This document shows, one piece after another, positions 33,459 to 41,789 of a stretch of DNA of 64,000 nucleotides. The notes under the pieces are model-generated. The model had not been told where the DNA came from. It saw nothing but the letters and a program-made list of their open reading frames with translations, and ran no database searches. The stretch spans positions 1 through 64,000 of the forward strand of contig JAJDNY010000147.1 of assembly GCA_022340425.1 (NCBI GenBank), in the 5' to 3' direction. Positions within the stretch are counted from its first letter, which is position 1. Every line of letters starts with the position of its first letter. A program made the position numbers and the translations under genes. Source of the DNA: Desulfobacteraceae bacterium. Lineage in GTDB: Bacteria > Desulfobacterota > Desulfobacteria > Desulfobacterales > JAABRJ01.

Positions 33459-34889
33459 TCACCCCTTGGGTCCGGGGGAGAGGATGTGGGTGGCGCTGCC
33501 CAGTAAGAGCGCGTCGGCTTCCTCGATTGTTTCCGAGAGTGTCGGGTGGGCGTGCACGGTGAGTGCCAGGTCTTGGGCCAGGGCGCCCATTTCAACCGCC
33601 AGGACGCCTTCGGCGATCAGAGCCTCGGCGCTGCGGCCGACCATGCCGACCCCCAGGATGCGCCCGCTTTGGGGGTCGATCAGGATTTTGGTCAGGCCCT
33701 CGGGGGCGTCCATGGTCAACGCTCGGCCGGAGAACTTCCAGGGGAAGCGCGCGATTCGCACCTCTCGGCCCTCCCGCCGGGCGGCCTCCTCGCTCAGACC
33801 GCACCAGGCGATCTGGGGATCGGTGTAGACCACTGCCGGTATGGCGCGCGCGTCGAAGGCTGCCGGCCGGCCGGCGACCACCTCGGCCGCGGTCTTGCCC
33901 TCATGGATGGCCTTGTGGGCCAGCATGGCGCCGCCGACAACGTCGCCGATGGCGAAGATGCGCGGATCGTCGGTGCGCTGCTGGGCGTCGACCACCACGA
34001 AGCCGTGCGCGTCCAGCTTAACGCGGGTGTTCTCCAGACCCAGGCGGCGGCTATTGGGCTGGCGCCCGATGGCCACCAGGACGCGCTCGAAGCGTTCGCG
34101 GCGGCTTTCGCCGACGCTTTCCAAGGTCGCCGTGACCGCCGTCTCGGCTTCCTCGATGGCCGTTACGCGGGTGTTGAAGTGCAGGCCGGCAAAGAGGCCC
34201 GCCAAACGTCGCTGGAGGGGTTCAACCAGATCCGGGTCGGTGCCGGGCAGGAGCCGGTCCCCCAGTTCCACCAGCACCACCCGGCTGCCCAATGAGGCGT
34301 ATACGCTGCCGAGTTCCAGTCCGACGTAGCCGCCGCCAACCACCAGCAGCGAGGACGGCACCTCCGCCAGGCCCAGTGCGCCGGTGGAGGTCATCACGCG
34401 GCCCCCTTTGACCGCTGAGGCCCCCGGCAGCAGGATGGGCCGCGAGCCCGTGGCCAGGATGCAGTGGCCGAACTTGATGCCGCTGACCTCGGCGTCGTGC
34501 AGCCGCACCTGGGTGGAAGAGGCGAATTCCGCGTGGCCCCGGATCACCTGGACCCCGCGCTGGCGGCAGAGGGACACTAGCCCGCCGGCCAGCCGGTCGA
34601 TCACCCGGCTCTTCCAGCTGCGGACGGCCGCCAGGTCGATGGTCGGCTCGCCGAAGGTGATTCCCATGGGGCCCGCGCGGCGGGCGTCGTGGAGCAGTTC
34701 GCTGAGATGCAGCAGGGTCTTGGAGGGGATGCAGCCGCGAAATAGGCAGGCCCCGCCGGGGCGCTCGGCGGTGTCCACCATGGTCACCTCCAGCCCCAGG
34801 TCTGCCGCCCGAAAGGCGGCCGCATAGCCGCCGGGGCCGCTGCCGATCACCAGCAGTTCGGTCTCCTGCACGAATTCTCCCATCACCAT
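33459..34889 (-). CDS. lpdA: Dihydrolipoyl dehydrogenase (E3)
   Basis: 476 residues of the disulfide oxidoreductase family: FAD-binding 'VIGSGPGGYAAAFRAADLG', the redox-active disulfide in 'GGACLFRGCIPSK', the NAD-binding 'VVGGGYVGLELGSVYASLG', 'FAIGDVVGGAMLAHKA' and the C-terminal 'HAHPTLSET' with the catalytic His-Glu pair. It reoxidises the lipoyl group of the E2 protein encoded just upstream. GGGAGG precedes the start. It is the last gene of a pdhA-pdhB-pdhC-lpdA operon. Confidence 0.94.
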   Translation of the reverse strand: MVMGEFVQETELLVIGSGPGGYAAAFRAADLGLEVTMVDTAERPGGACLFRGCIPSKTLLHLSELLHDARRAGPMGITFGEPTIDLAAVRSWKSRVIDRLAGGLVSLCRQRGVQVIRGHAEFASSTQVRLHDAEVSGIKFGHCILATGSRPILLPGASAVKGGRVMTSTGALGLAEVPSSLLVVGGGYVGLELGSVYASLGSRVVLVELGDRLLPGTDPDLVEPLQRRLAGLFAGLHFNTRVTAIEEAETAVTATLESVGESRRERFERVLVAIGRQPNSRRLGLENTRVKLDAHGFVVVDAQQRTDDPRIFAIGDVVGGAMLAHKAIHEGKTAAEVVAGRPAAFDARAIPAVVYTDPQIAWCGLSEEAARREGREVRIARFPWKFSGRALTMDAPEGLTKILIDPQSGRILGVGMVGRSAEALIAEGVLAVEMGALAQDLALTVHAHPTLSETIEEADALLLGSATHILSPGPKG

Positions 34890-34907
34890 GGTCGCCTCCC
34901 TCTCGGG

Positions 34908-36182
34908 TCAGGTCATGGCCAACAGCAGTTCTTCGGGGTCCTGGAGGATTGCTTTGACGGTCTGCATGAACCGGATGGCGTCGGCCCCGTCCAGGACGCG
35001 GTGGTCCACACAGACCACCAGCGGCATCATCAGCCGCGCAACGATCTTGGCCGGGCCGTCGGCGGGCAGAACCACCGGCTGCATGCGGGCTGCGCCCATG
35101 CCCACGATGGCCACCTGGGGGGGGTTGATGATGGCCGAAAAATGCCCGCCCCCCAGCGGGCCCACGTTGGTGATGGTAAAGGTAGCCCCCTCCAGCACCT
35201 CGCGCGTTATCTTGCGCCGCCGGGTGCGATCCACCAGCTCGGCCAGCTCGACGGCCAGCTCCCGCAGGCTCTTGCGGTCCACGTCGCGGACCACCGGCAC
35301 GATCAGGCCGTCGTCGGTGTCCACCGCCACCCCGATGTGAAAATAGTGTTTGCGGATGATCTCGCCGGCCTCGACGTCCAGGCTGGCGTTGAAATCGGGG
35401 TGGCGCTTGAGGGCTGCGGCCGCGGCCTTGAGGGCGAAAACGGTTAATGTCAGCCGGCCCCCCCGGGCCGCGACGGCCTCGCGGTGTTTGCGGCGCAGGG
35501 CCTCCAGCTCGGTCAAATCCACCCAGTCCTGGGTGTGCACGTGGGGAATCTGCGACCAGGCCAGGGCCATCTGGCGAGCGGTGGCCCGTCGGACGGCGCG
35601 CAGCGGCAGGCGTTCGGTGGTGCCCCAGCGGTCGAAGTCCGGCAGGGGCGTGGATTGCGGCGGGCGCAGCGCCGCGGCGGCTTCCAGGGCCGCATCCGGC
35701 TCCGGGGCCTCGCTCTGGGCGGCGGCCGTCCGGACATCCTCGGCAGTCACCAGCCCCTCGGGGCCCGTGGCGGTGACGGCGCTAAGGTCCACCCCCAGCT
35801 CGCGGGCCAGCCGCCGGGTGGCCGGCGAGGCCGGCACCGGCGGCCGTTTGGGCTTCTTGTCGGCCTCCGTGGTTTCCGGGGCCGGCCGGGGCGCCGGCGC
35901 CTCCCTGTCGGCCGCAGCGGGCGCGTCTGAGGCGGCCGTCGCGGTGTCGGTCTCGAAGGTCATCAGAACCTCTCCGACCCTGACCAGGTCGCCGGGCTTG
36001 ACCCGGATTTCGGTCACCGTGCCGTCCACCGGCGAGGGGATCTCGACTGCCGCCTTGTCGGTTTCCACCTCCAGGATCGGGTCCCCCTCCCGGACCGCGT
36101 CGCCCACCGCCACCATCACCGCCAGCACCTCGCCTTCGTGGATCCCTTCGCCCAGATCGGGCAATTTAAACGACCGCCCCAT
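34908..36182 (-). CDS. pdhC: Dihydrolipoamide acyltransferase (E2)
   Basis: 424 residues: a lipoyl domain (~1-78, with the lipoylated Lys in 'VETDKAAVEIPSP'), an Ala/Pro linker, an E3/E1-binding domain ('SPATRRLARELGVDLSAV'), a second linker, and a catalytic domain ending in 'VDHRVLDGADAIRFM', which carries the HxxxDG motif. It is the core of a 2-oxo-acid dehydrogenase complex; pyruvate is the likeliest substrate, but branched-chain or acetoin complexes cannot be excluded by sequence alone. AAAGGAGG precedes the start. Confidence 0.9.
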   Translation of the reverse strand: MGRSFKLPDLGEGIHEGEVLAVMVAVGDAVREGDPILEVETDKAAVEIPSPVDGTVTEIRVKPGDLVRVGEVLMTFETDTATAASDAPAAADREAPAPRPAPETTEADKKPKRPPVPASPATRRLARELGVDLSAVTATGPEGLVTAEDVRTAAAQSEAPEPDAALEAAAALRPPQSTPLPDFDRWGTTERLPLRAVRRATARQMALAWSQIPHVHTQDWVDLTELEALRRKHREAVAARGGRLTLTVFALKAAAAALKRHPDFNASLDVEAGEIIRKHYFHIGVAVDTDDGLIVPVVRDVDRKSLRELAVELAELVDRTRRRKITREVLEGATFTITNVGPLGGGHFSAIINPPQVAIVGMGAARMQPVVLPADGPAKIVARLMMPLVVCVDHRVLDGADAIRFMQTVKAILQDPEELLLAMT

Positions 36183-36262
36183 GGCGTTCTCCTCCTTTCC
36201 GGACTCGGTTTTCCCGGCCCAATCGGGCTGCCATGGCCGCGGGCGCCCGGCGCGCCCCGGAC

Positions 36263-37243
36263 TCAGCTCGCCAGCAGGCCGCGCGCCTGGCGCACGATCC
36301 GCTCGATCCCGGGCAGGTAGCTGTTCTCACGGCTGAAATACGGTATCACCACGTCGAAGCCGGTGACCCGCGCCACCGGCTTCTCGAGGTAGTAGAAGGC
36401 CTTCTCCACCAGGCGCGCCACGATCTCGGCCCCCGGTCCGAAGCTGCGCGGGGCCTCGTGGACCAGCAGGACGTGACCGGTTTTCTTGGCCGAAGCCACG
36501 AAGAGGCTGTCGTCCAGGGGGGAGACGGTCAGCAGGTCGATGACCTCGGCCTCCAGGCCGTCCTCCTCGGCCAGCCGCTCGGACGCCGCCACGGTGGGGC
36601 GCAGCATGGCGCCGTAGGCGATCAGGGTCAGGTCGCGGCCCTCCCGGACGATTTGGGAACGGCCGATGGGCAGGGTTTCCTCCACCTCCGGGACCTCCTC
36701 GCGAAAGGCGCGGTAAAGGGCCTTGGCCTCGTAGAAAATCACGGGGTCCGGGTCGCGAATGGCGCTTGTCAAGAGGGCTCGGGCGTTGCGCGGGCCGGAG
36801 GGGATCACCATTTTGAGCCCCGGCATGTGGGCCCAGAAGGCCTCGCGGCTCTCGGAGTGGTGCTCCAGGGCGCGCACGCCGCCGCCGTAAGGGGTGCGCA
36901 GCACCATGGGCACCGTGAAACGGCCCCGCGAGCGCCAGCGCAGGCGCGCGGCGTGGCTCTCGATCTGGTGAAAATTCTCGTAGCTGAAGCCCGAAAACTG
37001 AATTTCGCAGACCGGCCTGAGGCCGTAGACCGCCATTCCGATGGACATCCCGACGATCCCCGACTCCGCCAGGGGGGTGTCCAGGACGCGGTTTTCGCCG
37101 AAGGTTCCGATCAGGCCGTCGGTCACCCGAAACACCCCGCCGTCGACGCCGACGTCCTCGCCCAGCACGATGACGCCGTCGTCGCGCGTCATTTCCTGGC
37201 GCAGGGCCAGGTTCAAGGCCTCCACCATCGTCATCTTAGCCAT
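36263..37243 (-). CDS. pdhB: 2-oxo-acid dehydrogenase E1 beta subunit
   Basis: 326 residues matching the transketolase-like beta subunit: 'MTMVEALNLALRQEM', 'VIVLGEDVGVDGGVFRVTDG', 'EIQFSGFSYENFHQIES' and 'HEAPRSFGPGAEIVARL'. It pairs with the alpha subunit in thiamine-diphosphate-dependent decarboxylation. Its start overlaps the pdhA stop by eight bases, so production is coupled. Confidence 0.92.
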   Translation of the reverse strand: MAKMTMVEALNLALRQEMTRDDGVIVLGEDVGVDGGVFRVTDGLIGTFGENRVLDTPLAESGIVGMSIGMAVYGLRPVCEIQFSGFSYENFHQIESHAARLRWRSRGRFTVPMVLRTPYGGGVRALEHHSESREAFWAHMPGLKMVIPSGPRNARALLTSAIRDPDPVIFYEAKALYRAFREEVPEVEETLPIGRSQIVREGRDLTLIAYGAMLRPTVAASERLAEEDGLEAEVIDLLTVSPLDDSLFVASAKKTGHVLLVHEAPRSFGPGAEIVARLVEKAFYYLEKPVARVTGFDVVIPYFSRENSYLPGIERIVRQARGLLAS

Positions 37244-38342
37244 GGCTGTCCTCCTTGCGCGCCGCGGCCAGCTCCCGGGCCAGTTCCGCCTGCTGCGCCT
37301 GGAGATCGGGGGTCATTTCCGCATAGACATGGTCGAACATCTCCAGCGGGTCGTCCATCTGGGCCATCTGCTCTTCGGCGCGCGTGACGGCGGCCTGGAT
37401 CTCGGCCTGGATTTCGGCCTCCAGGGCCTCGATCTTTTCCGGGGTCAACACCCCCTTGTCGGTGAGGTAGCGCTGAAAGCGGGCGATGGGGTCCCGTTTT
37501 TTCCAGACCGCCACATCGTCATCGCTGCGGTAGCGCTTGGGGTCGTCGGCGGTGGTGTGAACGCTCAGACGGTAGGTGACGCACTCGATCAGGGTCGGAC
37601 CGTCACCGGCGCGGGCGCGCGCCACCGCTTCGCTGGCCGCGGCGTACACCGCGAGGATATCGTTGCCGTCCACCTGGATGCCCGGCATCCCGTAGGCGAT
37701 GGCCTTCTGGGCGAGGGTCGCGGAGCGGGTCTGGTTCGCCCGGGGAATGGATATGGCCCACTGGTTGTTCTGGCAGACAAAGATCACGGGGGCCTGGAAT
37801 ACCGCGGCCAGGTTCAGACCCTCGTGAAAATCGCCCTCGGAGGTGGCGCCGTCGCCGAAGAAGGTCATGGCCACCTGGTCGCTGCCGCGGTATTTCATGG
37901 CCCAGGCCAGCCCCACGGCGTGCGGGACCTGGGAGCCGACCGGCACGCAGAGCGGCAGGTCGTTGCTCTCCGAGGCGATCTGCCCGCCCTCGTTGAAGCC
38001 GCCGAAGAAGATGATGAAGTTTTCCAGAGGCTTGCCGCGCCAGATCTCGGCCGCGCTTTCGCGAAAGGAGGGCACCATCCAGTCCGAGTCCCGCAGCGCC
38101 GCCACGGCCCCCAGCTGGGCGGCCTCCTGGCCGGCGATGGGGGCGAAAGTGCCGATCCGTCCCTGGCGCTGGAGGCTGAGCATGCGCTCGTCGAAGCGCC
38201 GGCCGAGCAGCATGGCGCGATGGAGCTTGAGCAGGTCGGCGGGTTCGATCAGGGGTTCCAGGTCGCCGTCCAGGGTTCCGTTTTCGTCCAGGATGGAAAG
38301 GTATTCGATGGGGTGGGGCAGGGATATCGGTTTGCGCGGCAT
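37236..38342 (-). CDS. pdhA: 2-oxo-acid dehydrogenase E1 alpha subunit
   Basis: 368 residues with the thiamine-diphosphate motif 'FGDGATSEGDFHEGLNLA' leading to 'VCQNNQWAIS', and the phosphorylation-loop equivalent 'YRLSVHTTADDPKRYR'. N-terminal 'LLGRRFDERMLSLQRQG' is typical of pyruvate dehydrogenase alpha subunits of the Bacillus/Thermus type. AAAGGAGG lies upstream of the ATG. It begins the operon; I see no certain promoter in the 188 bases before it. Strict sulfate reducers normally use pyruvate:ferredoxin oxidoreductase, so this complex is of metabolic interest. Confidence 0.92.
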   Translation of the reverse strand: MPRKPISLPHPIEYLSILDENGTLDGDLEPLIEPADLLKLHRAMLLGRRFDERMLSLQRQGRIGTFAPIAGQEAAQLGAVAALRDSDWMVPSFRESAAEIWRGKPLENFIIFFGGFNEGGQIASESNDLPLCVPVGSQVPHAVGLAWAMKYRGSDQVAMTFFGDGATSEGDFHEGLNLAAVFQAPVIFVCQNNQWAISIPRANQTRSATLAQKAIAYGMPGIQVDGNDILAVYAAASEAVARARAGDGPTLIECVTYRLSVHTTADDPKRYRSDDDVAVWKKRDPIARFQRYLTDKGVLTPEKIEALEAEIQAEIQAAVTRAEEQMAQMDDPLEMFDHVYAEMTPDLQAQQAELARELAAARKEDSHG

Positions 38343-38475
38343 GGCGATTTTCCTCCTTTCCGGTGGGACGAAACTGCGGCAGGGACAGGCTGAATGCCCG
38401 GGAGCCAGGGTTGCAACAGCCTTAAGATGGGGTCTTTTGGAAGGGAGTCAAGCGGGGCAGGAGGAGGCGGCGTGG

Positions 38476-38520
38476 CGGTTGCCCGGTGGGGGCCGTGGGG
38501 GCACCCATTGCGGGCAACCG
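38476..38520. repeat. Ten-base inverted repeat between TPR gene and pdhA
   Basis: CGGTTGCCCG (38476-38485) is the exact reverse complement of CGGGCAACCG (38511-38520), with a 25-base G-rich spacer. It lies 11 bases after the TPR gene stop (minus strand) and could act as a terminator or mRNA-end stabiliser; there is no T-run. Confidence 0.45.
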
Positions 38521-38530
38521 GCGCAGGGCT

Positions 38531-39046
38531 TCAGCGGTCGAAGACGTCGGCTGCGCCCGAGGCTTCCAGGCTGAGCTGGCGGGAGTGCCAGACGTTGTTT
38601 TCGTTGTTGAAACTTTCAAGCTGGACGTGGGTCAGGTGGGTCACCATGCGGATATCCTCGGCCGCCGCCTCCTCCTGGCCCAGGCGCGTGTGAAGGCTTG
38701 CGCGGCTGTAGTAGGCGGCGCCGTACTCCGGGTCGAGCGCCAACGCCCGGTCGAAGTCCTCCAGGGCCTTGGCGTGGTCACCGTCGGCTTCATGCGCCAG
38801 CCCCCGCAGGTGGAAAGCCTTGGCGTATTCGGGGTTCAGTTCGATGACGTGGTTGAAATCCGCCAGGGCCGCGTCCGTCTGGCCGAGTTTGAGGTGGGCT
38901 GCGCCGCGGCTGAGAAAGGCGAGGGTGAATTCGGGGTCGTGACGGGTGGCGTCAGTCAAGGCCGCGATGCTCGCGTCGAGGTTGCCGGCGACAAACTCCG
39001 CCATTCCCTGGTCGAAAGAGGCTCTGCTTTCGTTGTGCTGGGTCAT
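38531..39046 (-). CDS. TPR-repeat protein
   Basis: 171 residues without a signal peptide, so probably cytoplasmic. Four tetratricopeptide repeats follow each other ('RASFDQGMAEFVAGNLDASI', 'TLAFLSRGAAHLKLGQTDAA', 'AKAFHLRGLAHEADGDHAKA', 'GAAYYSRASLHTRLGQEEAA'), ending in an amphipathic tail ('VQLESFNNENNVW'). The TPR stack makes a protein-binding surface; the partner is unknown. GGAGG precedes the ATG at 39046. A good promoter lies ~120 bases upstream. Confidence 0.85.
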   Translation of the reverse strand: MTQHNESRASFDQGMAEFVAGNLDASIAALTDATRHDPEFTLAFLSRGAAHLKLGQTDAALADFNHVIELNPEYAKAFHLRGLAHEADGDHAKALEDFDRALALDPEYGAAYYSRASLHTRLGQEEAAAEDIRMVTHLTHVQLESFNNENNVWHSRQLSLEASGAADVFDR

Positions 39047-39124
39047 GGGTCTACCTCCGAATATCTTCTTCGGGTGCCGAACACCGAGGCGACACCCGGA
39101 TCTGTTTAAATGTTGGTAACACGC

Positions 39125-39157
39125 CTCAGGCGGCCCCGAAGCGGGGGATGCCCTGAG
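39125..39157 (-). other. Structured leader of the TPR gene
   Basis: Within the predicted 5' leader, CTCAGG/CCTGAG form an outer stem and CCCC/GGGG an inner stem with a five-base loop. A cis-acting RNA is possible, but no known riboswitch class fits. Confidence 0.3.
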
Positions 39158-39167
39158 AGGTATCACC

Positions 39168-39196
39168 ATATTAGGTACTGGCGCGGCGGGTGTCAA
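39168..39196 (-). promoter_or_regulatory. Promoter candidate for the TPR gene
   Basis: On the minus strand TTGACA (39196-39191) is 17 bases from TAATAT (39173-39168). It lies in the 330-base gene-free stretch 39047-39376 between the divergent TPR and PilZ genes; the right part of that stretch (39200-39363) shows nothing I can name. Confidence 0.55.
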
Positions 39197-39376
39197 CGCG
39201 GTCTCCGGCGGACGGCCGCCCGGGTTTCCAGAGAGCGGCTTGAACCTGGCCCGGGAAGTCTTATCGTTGATTGCAAACCACCCGCCCGGGCAGCTGAGAG
39301 TCCCCGGGCATTGCCAAACCCCCAATAGAGCCGTGCCCTGTGCCGATCCGGCGCAGCGGCCGCCAAGGAGGTTCCC

Positions 39377-39670
39377 ATGAGCGATTGTCAAGACCGGCGC
39401 GCAAAGCGCCGCAGCCACTTTCGAAATACGATGATTCTCACCGCCAAGGACAACGGATCGACCTTTCCGGTGCGGATGTGCAACGCCAGCGAGGACGGCC
39501 TTTTCTTCGAGGCTGGGAGCCGGTTTGCACCGGGAGCCCAGATCTACGTGATGGCCCCCGGCTCCTGCGATGTGGACCGGGCCAGGGTCGTCTGGTGCCG
39601 TGAAATCCTGGACCCCGAGGCCCCCCGCTACCGGGTGGGGGCGACCTTCCCCAACACCCTGGTGCACTGA
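39377..39670 (+). CDS. PilZ-domain protein
   Basis: 97 residues forming one PilZ-like domain. The N-terminal 'RRAKRRSHFRNTMILTA' has the Arg cluster that binds cyclic di-GMP, and 'VRMCNASEDGLFFEAG' sits where the second motif (D/NxSxxG) is expected; here 'NASEDGLFFE' keeps N, S and G. It probably acts as a small cyclic-di-GMP receptor. CAAGGAGG precedes the start. A diguanylate cyclase gene follows 150 bases downstream on the same strand, which supports a signalling pair. Confidence 0.82.
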   Translation: MSDCQDRRAKRRSHFRNTMILTAKDNGSTFPVRMCNASEDGLFFEAGSRFAPGAQIYVMAPGSCDVDRARVVWCREILDPEAPRYRVGATFPNTLVH

Positions 39671-39824
39671 TCCCCCCCGACGGTTTTTGCGCCGGATCCG
39701 GCCGCCCGGCCGCCCGGCGCAAATCCCTCCCCCGCCCTTGTGAGACGGCCGCAGTGCGGTCAAGAAAGCCCGCCCATCGTCCGAAAAAGACGTATCTTTT
39801 CGCAACCCGAGCCCGGTGACCCGC

Positions 39825-41081
39825 ATGGCCGCCAAAACACCCGCCGCCCGCCCCACCCGACCGACTGTTATTCGCCTGCGGCCCCTGCTGGGTGCTGCGG
39901 CCGCGCCCCTGATCCTGCTGGCCCTGGGCGCCGCCCTGGCCTGGCGCTGGCCCGAGGTGCGCCCGCCGGGTCAAACGGCGGCCGTCTGCAGGGCGCTGGC
40001 GGACCTGCTGCCGTTTCTGCCGTACGCGGTTTTCGGCCTTCTCCTGCTGGCGGGCGGCCGCTGCCACAACGCCGGCCTGATTCTCGGCGCGCCGGTGCTG
40101 TCGCTGGCCTATCTCGGATCTTCGGGGGGCGCGCTGCCCCTTGCGGTCGGGCCTTGGGGGATGTGCCTGGAGGCGCTGCTCCAGACGCTGCTGCCGCTCA
40201 ATCTGGTTTTTCTGGCGCTGCTGACCCGCTCCCGGCTGTTTTCGACCCGCAGCTGGGCGGCAGCCGTGGTGATCCTGCTGCAGACAGCGGGGCTGGCGCT
40301 GGTTTTTGGGCCGTCTTTCCCCGGTCACCAGCTCGCCCGGGCGCTGCTGCAGGACGCGGTCTCGGGGTGGTGCCCCCGCCTGGAAGTTGCCGATTGGCCG
40401 GCCGCCCGGCTCAGTCTGCTTCTTTCTCTGATGTTTCTATGCCAGCGGCTGATGCGGACCACGGACGGGCTGAGCGCCGGTTTCGGCTGCGCCCTGGTGG
40501 CCGCCTGGCTGGGAGTCGGCGCAGGCGGGCCGACGGCCGCGGTCTGGTTCACGGTTGCCGGCCTGATCCTGGGAGCGTCGCTTTTGGACAGCACCTACCG
40601 CCTGGCCTACAACGACGAGCTGACAGGGCTCCCCGGGCGCCGCAGCCTCAACCAAGCTCTGATGGGTCTTGGCCGGCGCTACGCCCTGGCGATGATCGAT
40701 GTGGACCACTTCAAGCGCTTCAACGACCGCTTCGGGCACGACACCGGCGATGACGTGCTGCGGCTGATCGCCGCCCGGCTCGCCCGGATCTCCGGCGGCG
40801 CCCGGGTCTTTCGCTACGGCGGCGAGGAATTTGCCGCCGTGTTTGCGGGCAAAAGCGCCGCCGCAGCCCGCAGCCACCTGGAGGCCTTTCGTCGGGCGCT
40901 GGCGCAAACGGCCTTTCGGGTGCGCCGCCACAAGGGCGCCGCCCGGCCGGTCAGAGTTACGGTGAGCATCGGCGTCAGCGCACCCGACGGCCGCACCCGG
41001 GACCCTGCGGCGGTCCTCAAGGCCGCCGACCAGGCCCTCTACCGGGCCAAACGGGCGGGCCGCAACCGGATTGTCGCCTGA
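39825..41081 (+). CDS. Membrane-bound diguanylate cyclase (GGDEF)
   Basis: 418 residues: an N-terminal membrane domain with about seven helices (~20-240) and no known sensor motif, then a GGDEF domain starting at 'YNDELTGLPGRRSLNQAL', with 'IDVDHFKRFNDRFGHDTGDD' and the active-site loop 'RYGGEEFAAVF' (~residue 332). All catalytic residues are present, so cyclic-di-GMP synthesis is expected. The inhibitory RxxD site five residues before GGEEF is missing, so product inhibition at that site is unlikely. GTG at 39816 is an alternative start. Confidence 0.9.
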   Translation: MAAKTPAARPTRPTVIRLRPLLGAAAAPLILLALGAALAWRWPEVRPPGQTAAVCRALADLLPFLPYAVFGLLLLAGGRCHNAGLILGAPVLSLAYLGSSGGALPLAVGPWGMCLEALLQTLLPLNLVFLALLTRSRLFSTRSWAAAVVILLQTAGLALVFGPSFPGHQLARALLQDAVSGWCPRLEVADWPAARLSLLLSLMFLCQRLMRTTDGLSAGFGCALVAAWLGVGAGGPTAAVWFTVAGLILGASLLDSTYRLAYNDELTGLPGRRSLNQALMGLGRRYALAMIDVDHFKRFNDRFGHDTGDDVLRLIAARLARISGGARVFRYGGEEFAAVFAGKSAAAARSHLEAFRRALAQTAFRVRRHKGAARPVRVTVSIGVSAPDGRTRDPAAVLKAADQALYRAKRAGRNRIVA

Positions 41082-41237
41082 TCCGCGCTCTGCGGTGGCA
41101 GGGGCTGCGCTTTACAAGGCGCCCCAGGGTCTTTACTTTATAGTGCGTTTGTGAACCGGATATCGAGTGGGCCCTGCCGGAGTGCCTGGCGTCCTTACCC
41201 GCGCTGGGTGCGCCGGTCGGCGAAAGGATGGTGCCGG

Positions 41238-41711
41238 ATGATTGACTTCAATGCCGAGGAGATCTTTCGGATGGCCGAGCAGCTTGAACGCAACGGGTCC
41301 GAATTTTACCGCAGCGCCGCCGCGGCCGCGGCCCGGCCCGAAGAAAACGATCTTTTGCTGCGGCTGGCCGCCATGGAGGATGCGCACCAAAAAACCTTCC
41401 AGACCATGCGCTCGGAACTCGGCGATCTGGAGCGCAGCGCCACCGCCTTCGACCCCGACGGCGAGGCGACCCAGTACCTGCGGGCGCTGGCCGACACCCG
41501 CGTTTTCTTCCAAAAGAAGATCGACACCAGCTCGATGAAGGAAATTCTCAAGGCCGCCATCGAGGCCGAGAAGGAATCCATCCTCTTCTACCTGGGGATG
41601 CGCGCGACGCTGCCCACCAGGCTGGGCCAGAGCCGCCTGGACGAGATCATCCAGGAGGAGATGGGCCATATTCGCATGCTCAGCCGGGAACTGGTTCGGC
41701 TAAAGGAGTAG
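41238..41711 (+). CDS. Rubrerythrin-like ferritin-fold protein
   Basis: 157 residues, four-helix bundle with the di-iron ligand pattern: 'EEIFRMAEQLERNGSEFYR', 'AAMEDAHQKTFQTM', 'AAIEAEKESILFYLGM' and 'IIQEEMGHIRML'. The E/ExxH repeats match the ferritin-like domain of rubrerythrin, which reduces peroxide. There is no C-terminal rubredoxin domain, so it would need a separate electron donor. The start at 41238 is set by AAAGGATG and by the domain start. Confidence 0.88.
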   Translation: MIDFNAEEIFRMAEQLERNGSEFYRSAAAAAARPEENDLLLRLAAMEDAHQKTFQTMRSELGDLERSATAFDPDGEATQYLRALADTRVFFQKKIDTSSMKEILKAAIEAEKESILFYLGMRATLPTRLGQSRLDEIIQEEMGHIRMLSRELVRLKE

Positions 41712-41789
41712 GCGGCCGACACCCTTCTAACTTCCTTCCCCTGCCGCGGGCGCGTGCCGTGCGAAGGCTGGCGCTCCACCGGACCACCG

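Noticed and set aside
39125-39180. Plus-strand text resembling part of a TPP riboswitch (GGGGATGCCCTGAGAGGTATCACC region)
   Set aside because: The second conserved half of the aptamer is absent and the gene downstream on that strand is a PilZ protein, not thiamine metabolism.
41101-41160. Possible promoter before the rubrerythrin-like gene (TTTACA ... TATAGT)
   Set aside because: The spacing between the two elements is more than 20 bases, too long for a normal sigma-70 promoter.
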